Assembly: GCA_011503125.2 (NCBI GenBank)
Contig: WWBZ02000051.1
Span: 372,001 to 436,000, forward strand
Length of the DNA: 64,000 nt
Reading direction: 5' to 3'
From: Botryosphaeria dothidea
Lineage: Eukaryota > Ascomycota > Dothideomycetes > Botryosphaeriales > Botryosphaeriaceae
Made by a program: the position numbers and the translations under genes. Under the pieces are notes generated by a model. It saw nothing but the letters and a program-made list of their open reading frames with translations, searched no databases and had not been told where the DNA came from. Positions 58,910-64,000 of the stretch are shown here, piece by piece (within the stretch, counting starts at the first letter, position 1; the number at the start of each line of letters is the position of its first letter).

Positions 58910-60531
58910 TGATTGGTGCTTCATGGATATTACCCTTGCCAGCAACTGTCATGTACCAAGAGATGCAAGCCAGATCTGTTAAAAAATCGGAATGTAGTAC
59001 CACAGGGCCTTAAAATATGCTAATCTTGAGCGGCATGTTAAAATTCGTTTGTATATACATTCGTAGCTTTGTAATTGGGCAACAGATTCTAAGGAGATAG
59101 TTCAGGTATCTTCTACACTAATAAGTACCACTTTTGTGGTGATGGCTGGCTTAAAACTGCTAGACTGGTGGTTGAGAGGTCTCTGGTATCGTCTGATAGA
59201 TTTCTGTACTGTACAAAGACGCATTACGGTGACGAATCGCCTTTCCTTGCTGCGCAATCCGGTTTTACCATAAAACCCGAACGTCATCAAGCCCCATCCT
59301 CGCGATATCACCATTGAAACAATAGTCACGAATGAATAGCGTGCCAGCGGAGTTAACGTAACACGAACATGGAGTTAGCGCACAATCAGGAAAGCGAAGG
59401 TATGTTCCGACATGAAGAATTGTGGGATCGGCGTGGCAATTTGCGTCGCGAAGCCTTGTCACGTATGTTCCACTCGCCGAATTTCTAGCCTCATGCTTGG
59501 TGTTTCTGATTATATATATCCGACGCACGAAAGCTCTGTACTGAAATGCTTGAATCTTCCACGTTGGAAACTACCGTAATACTATGGATCTGATAGGAAT
59601 TCTTAAGGGCAAAGATTCATGCTAGAACAGAAGGTCTCAATCGGATCTCACGCCATGGCAACCAGGCCCCAGATACGCTCATATCATGATGGAGGACGTA
59701 AGGCTTGGACATCCGTCTCCTTCGGCTCTGAGGGAGAAATTTCAGAAGCCCTAGGAAGAGAGCAGCGCGAAGGGCAACTTAAAACTTTACGGCATTCGGC
59801 GCTTTAAGACATCGCACCTACTAAATATACGATATCTTGAAAGTGAGATTCCAGAACTTGACCGCAGCATCTACCATGCTGGCCTCAGTTTGAACATTAA
59901 GCCGTCAGACCTGGACAGACTTGAATTAACGACAGCAAAAAAGATGTAAACGTCCCCAAACTAGAGGGGAAAAAATAACACAAGAGAGCATCTTGCGACT
60001 TCGCAGCTTGCTTAATGACTATGGTATGGTCTAAAGTTAGCCATTCTACTCTGTAAAGGTAATGCAGCGAATGAGGGCAGACGAAGCGTTGATTGAATTT
60101 AACCGCATGATGTCTCTGGAGACGTTCTCTTTTATTGACATCGAAGAGCAATGAGACCTCAGTTGCTTCTCTAGTTATCGTTGGTACTGAAGGCAGCATA
60201 AAATGTGTTTGAGCGATACTCGAAGAGAGCCATTCTCAAGTTGGCACAGAAATCCAGGAGCAAATATGTGAATTTGAGTATCGCCAAAGTATTCTTAGCG
60301 TTTTGTCGATTCTCTGTTACCTGTGATCCTGTGAATTGGCAGGATACGAGCATGCATGCAATTTGTTCCAGAACAAGCTAAAGCGCTTGGCATGTTCAAA
60401 CAAGGCGGGGGGTATGCCTATGTTTAGAGCAGGATTTGGCCCCCAAGCTGGTCTCGCTTAAGCGAAAGCCAGAAGCCTTCAGTTGCGTGAACATCGTCAC
60501 TCCACTACGAAACAACAACAATCATCCAGCA
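58910..60531. other. AT-rich region without a supported gene
   Basis: About 1.6 kb, rich in stops and TpA steps in several parts, between the tRNA gene and a DUF7730-like gene. Small frames (59102-59329 and 59265-59528 on the minus strand) have no recognisable content. It could be an old degraded repeat, but no element ends were found. Confidence 0.4.
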
Positions 60532-61484
60532 ATGCCATTTCTTCGAAAGACCATTCTGAAGGCTTTCGGCCAGGGCCATAAACTGAAGGATCCTCATGGG
60601 AGAAATAATAGGGAAGAGATTGAACGCCAGGCAAATAGTGCTCCGCGAGCGCTTCCGCCCACCCGCCCACGTGCCCTCTCTCGCCTCGCTGCAGCAGATC
60701 AGCTTCAATCGCTGTTCTTTGGAAGGCTCTCTGCAGAGCTAAAGAATATCATCTATGAGGAAGTTCTGGCAGGTCACCGGGATTTGCACTTAGCTAACAT
60801 GCATCAACGACTTGGATGCATTCGCTGCTTCCAGCACGATGACGGCGTGCCTGGCTGGAAGCACGATTGCTGGGGGTGGTGCTACCTCGATGGTACGCAC
60901 AGAGGACCTCTACCGGGACAGCCGTCAGGTTCATCACTACTTCCATTGTTGCTAACGTGCAGACGGACGTGAGTAGATCTCTCCAATACCACCATTCCAA
61001 GCGCGCTGATACGATCCCTGTGCACAGCTATACCGAAGCAATCGATATCCTCTACACTCAAAACAAATTCGTTGTCCGCCAGTGCAAGACCATAGTGGAT
61101 CTCGAGAGGACGATATTACCCCACCGTCTCCACGCTATCCGGTATTTGCACATAGATGTACCTCTGGACTTTCCGGTGGACAAGGACGAGCTGGCATGGC
61201 CTGTGTATCCACCAGATCCTTACCATTCGATGTGGGTGCCAGCTTGTCGCACCCTTGCACGTATGCAAGGTCTTCAGCATCTACGCATCACCGTTTCCGA
61301 TATCATGGCCCAGCATCGTTTTCAGCGGCAAAGCAATCCGGACGACATGTTTGTTCAACTGCTGGAATCCCTCATTGAAGTCAAGGCGCTGGTATTCGAA
61401 GTGTACTTGGATGCACCAATAGACACTTCATATGTCCTTGGGCGCCTCGGTGCGGTGCCTTTTTCCCTTATTATAAGGCAGTAG
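60532..61484 (+). CDS. DUF7730-like fungal protein
   Basis: Exons 60532-60968 and 61028-61484 (GTGAGT...GCTGAT...CAG) give 297 residues. The start was placed at the ATG at 60532; an upstream extension would need a TTG codon. A basic N-terminus precedes the LFFGRLSAELKNIIYEEVLAG block and the CRRTYTEAIDILYTQNKF block after the junction. Together these are typical of the large fungal DUF7730/F-box-like family (L-P-x-E-I-R-x-x-I-Y start, then R-Q-x-Y-x-E-A-x-x-x-L-Y-x-x-N-x-F). The rest is helical. The function of the family is unknown, and such genes are numerous and variable between species. It faces the metalloprotease gene, with the poly-G tract between them. Confidence 0.8.
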
Positions 61485-61558
61485 CTGAAGATGCTCTTTA
61501 TTTCTCCGTTACACGATCTATTTGAATTGATTTGCAAATTTCCAATATCTGAGAACCT

Positions 61559-61562
<4 letters not shown>

Positions 61563-61590
<28 letters not shown>

Positions 61591-61602
61591 AGAGAGAGAG
61601 AA
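61563..61602. repeat. Poly-G tract (26 bp) followed by a GA repeat
   Basis: 26 consecutive G (61563-61588), then alternating AG to about 61602. It lies between the 3' ends of two convergent genes. Runs this long are prone to slippage and to assembly error; the true length is uncertain. Confidence 0.9.
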
Positions 61603-61639
61603 GAAGACCGAAAAGAGATTGCCCCGTCTTCGAAGTCTG

Positions 61640-63014
61640 TTAAACCACAGCTTCTGCTTTGACGACCTTGACAAACCGGCCTGGCTCGGCAAACCGTTTA
61701 TCGTACGAAAACCGAGTGTCCACCAAGTCCGGCCAGCGCTTGTTTTTGTTCTCACTCTGCGGCTTATTCTCAAACTTCCCATCCACTGCAACCCTTACAC
61801 TACTCTGCGTGTCGTGGTAGAACCGCATGGCTGCAAGGAACATGTCAGCATCGATCTCGAAAACAAGACTAAACAAAGATGCATACCTGAGCCAAGTAGG
61901 CCATAGGAGTCTGCGTTACGTTGAGGTGCCTCGATCGGCTTATTAGGATTCGGTCCCTTCTGCGCTAGTTTCCTGCATTCATTCCATCCATAGCGCGGGC
62001 CAAAGAAGGGGGGACTGGTGCCACCGCCGACCTTTCGGGATCTGTTAATCGTGTTCCAGGCACATGGACGGGGAGACATACATCGACGTTCTGGCCGGCA
62101 CTATTTGTGTGCGACAGTTCGTGCAACAGCACCTTCTCAAGTAGAGCAGCAGAATCAACTGGAGTCAACGGCCATCCACCGTCCAGCTTAGGGACGCTCC
62201 ACTTGAATATCTTGGTCTTTTTCTGCACGTCTGTCCACGTGTTGTATTTCTTCCCTTTGGCATAATTGATGAACCAGGGGCAGATCTGTATCTGCGAGAC
62301 CTTACCCACGGGGTTATGGGTGTAGGCAAAGGTGGTGGGGAGTGCGCTCTTGCAGTCCTTCCATTCGACCTCTGTCTTAGGGTCGATGGCGTATTCGATG
62401 TCTGTGAAGCTTTACCATCAGTCGTCAAGATAATCTACGGGGTACTCGTCATTTTTGTGCGGACTGACCTTCATCGTACCACTTGCCATCCTTCTTACGG
62501 GGGTCATCACCGAATCTACTCATGTCACAGTAGACTTTCTACGCGACATGTTAGTATGCGGAATTTATACATTGTCCGACATTTACTCACAACGTCTCCG
62601 AACTTCGCTTTATCCACTTTTGTACGCATATTGATGATGCCATTCAGAGTAACTGTTACCATTAGCATAGTGGTTCTTTGCCAAGATGAAGATCGCTCAC
62701 ATCTAACGCTGGTCATAGAGTTTATGTCCGGAGTTTCGTTGTCTCGGAAGAACAACCACTTGAAGACGTCGCTCACGTACTGGTCGCTCATCTCGTTCTC
62801 CAGCGCAGTAAGTGACGTCTGTGCCATTTCAAAGGCAGTTTCCATGGCATCGTTCACCATGTTCGCGGTGCTTTCTGGGCTTATCAGCGGAAGGTTCTTG
62901 GGGGGAAGAGTATGATGACGCACCGTCTTTGGTGCAGGATGCGTCTAGCTCCCATGAGCGTGCGACTCCAAAAATGAAGCTGGAAGCAGCTAAAACCCTG
63001 ACTGGGAACTTCAT
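61640..63014 (-). CDS. Secreted HEXXH metalloprotease, M35/aspzincin-like candidate
   Basis: Seven exons (62924-63014, 62701-62874, 62591-62652, 62469-62538, 62082-62401, 61887-62031, 61640-61830) join in frame to 350 residues. Residues 1-20 or so form a signal peptide (FPVRVLAASSFIFGVARS). The zinc motif HELSH is at 226-230 in VLLHELSHTN. After an intron that needs an AAG acceptor comes a YGWNEC segment, then NADSYGLL, which resembles the region after the active site in deuterolysin-type proteases. The third ligand cannot be fixed: the usual M35 GTxxDxxYG reads GTSPPFFGPRYG here, so an Asp is not where expected. Five cysteines are in the mature part. It may be an extracellular protease or a relative that has changed activity. 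Confidence 0.75.
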
Positions 63015-63794
63015 TGTCACGAAGATGTTGATCAGACAGACTGTGATTTTGTTTTCTGTCGATTTTGCTCCCATCTCAACTGACTTATATCCCCAAAACA
63101 CTTTCGTTCTGAGTGCGTTGCTAAACTGAGTACCAACAGAATGTAGTTGGTGGCTAACTAAGAGCTGAGGAACCCGGATTGGATAATTCTGAGCTCTGTG
63201 CCATCGTACTGCCGAAAATGTGGCGGAAGAAAATGGCCCTTTCTCGATCTAGACGTTTCCTCAATTACAGTCCAATCAAAGGACAGCTGATCAGGTTTGA
63301 GCCTTACGACAACACGAGAGAAAATTCCAACACTGTATTGAACGCTGTAAGAAAACAAGGGTGAGAGAAAGTTGATTAAGCAGGAGAAAGTGTGGCGCTC
63401 GAGAGAAGAGTTGGGAAATTTAAAATAACTTCCAGGAACCCATGCACGCGAAGCATTGAAGCGTACCTGAAGGATTGCCAAGCCGGATTTAAGGCGGAAG
63501 ATTTACCATCAAGGAGGCGGTGTGCGGCTGAGTGCATATGTTCCTGCAGCCTTGTCGTTTTGGGGGCGGGAAAGGATCGCCAACCCTTGTCCATGGCACC
63601 AACAACCAACTCTGAGCCTGTCGTTCACGCAAGGGTTTGCAAATGCTACATCTTCTCAATTCAGGTTACCGCCGGCTCGAGTTCTGAAGGCCGCTTTTAC
63701 TTCATGTCTATATCTACCCTTCACCGAACTGCTAAAACTCACTCCTTAGCTACCCATCGCTTCTCTTCTCACTGTGTTTTTACCGTCCTCCAAG
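63015..63794. promoter_or_regulatory. Divergent region between two secreted-protein genes
   Basis: 780 bp between the metalloprotease start and the next secreted-protein start. No gene recognised; small frames on both strands only. Confidence 0.45.
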
Positions 63795-64000
63795 ATGATA
63801 CGCTATTCTGCAGTTCCGTGGTTCCTGGCATTTGCCAGCACTGCCGTGGGACAGAACTCGGAAAGGGCGATCGACCCCACCGGCACACAGATCGGTGTGA
63901 ATCCGGTGACTGTTGATATGCCAACCATGTACGGACCCACTCATTCATTGACGGCTGGTGAACCTTTGTCTAACATATCATTCAGAACATATGCAAATAT
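63795..64000 (+). CDS. Secreted protein, 5' part only
   Basis: Starts at 63795. The first exon ends at 63928 and a GTACGG...CTAAC...CAG intron leads to an exon at 63986 that runs off the window. The first 19 or so residues (IRYSAVPWFLAFASTAVG) are a signal peptide; the mature part begins QNSERAIDPTGTQIGVNP and continues after the intron with ITYAN. Only about 50 residues are visible, so no family is assigned. Confidence 0.7.
   Translation, partial: MIRYSAVPWFLAFASTAVGQNSERAIDPTGTQIGVNPVTVDMPTMYGPTHSLTAGEPLSNISFRTYAN

Noticed and set aside
60436..60531. N-terminal extension of the DUF7730-like protein
   Set aside because: It would have to start at a TTG codon; the first ATG is at 60532 and fits better.
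1..64000. CRISPR arrays, intact transposons, secondary-metabolite core enzymes
   Set aside because: No regularly spaced repeats, no transposase or reverse-transcriptase frames, and no PKS, NRPS or terpene-synthase signatures were seen.

Overview
The window comes from a filamentous ascomycete (Pezizomycotina). Its genes carry many 45-90 nt GT-AG introns with CTAAC/CTGAC-like branch sites, and the gene set is typical: a NIMA kinase, a Dnf-type flippase, SEN1, GNA1, a Zn2Cys6 regulator, and fungal-only DUF proteins. The presence of DUF7907-, DUF7730- and DUF4267-like proteins makes Dothideomycetes a reasonable guess, but that placement is inference. All gene models were built by hand from reading frames and splice signals.

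Layout. Positions 1-24.7 kb are mostly conserved genes: a partial CANIN/Nse6-like candidate (-), a P4-ATPase flippase (+), the SEN1 helicase (+), a very low-complexity 1151-aa coiled-coil protein (+) and glucosamine-6-phosphate N-acetyltransferase (+). Positions 25-42 kb form an accessory block. It holds a multi-pass membrane protein, a DUF4267 protein, a AAA-ATPase relative that has lost its ATPase core, a decayed NACHT/STAND-like gene, a small secreted protein, a Zn2Cys6 transcription factor, and a 4-kb stretch with no convincing gene. Positions 42-58.3 kb are conserved again: NIMA kinase, ankyrin-BTB protein, Rab escort protein MRS6, peroxiredoxin with a peroxisomal-type C-terminus, GT8-like glycosyltransferase, DUF1348 protein, Roadblock/LC7 protein and the ribosome-biogenesis factor IPI1. 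Positions 58.7-64 kb are accessory: a tRNA-Ser gene, a DUF7730-like protein, a secreted HEXXH metalloprotease and the start of another secreted protein.

The most unusual item is the tRNA-Ser(AGA) gene at 58774-58909. Its D-loop is interrupted by a 55-nt segment with the signals of a spliceosomal intron (GTAAGC start, GCTAATG branch-like site, CAG end). Removing it leaves a fully paired 81-nt serine tRNA. The canonical nuclear tRNA intron site (37/38) is empty.

The conserved genes do not form one pathway; they cover membrane asymmetry, transcription termination, chitin-precursor synthesis, mitosis, Rab prenylation, redox and ribosome assembly. No CRISPR array, intact transposon or recognisable secondary-metabolite cluster was seen.
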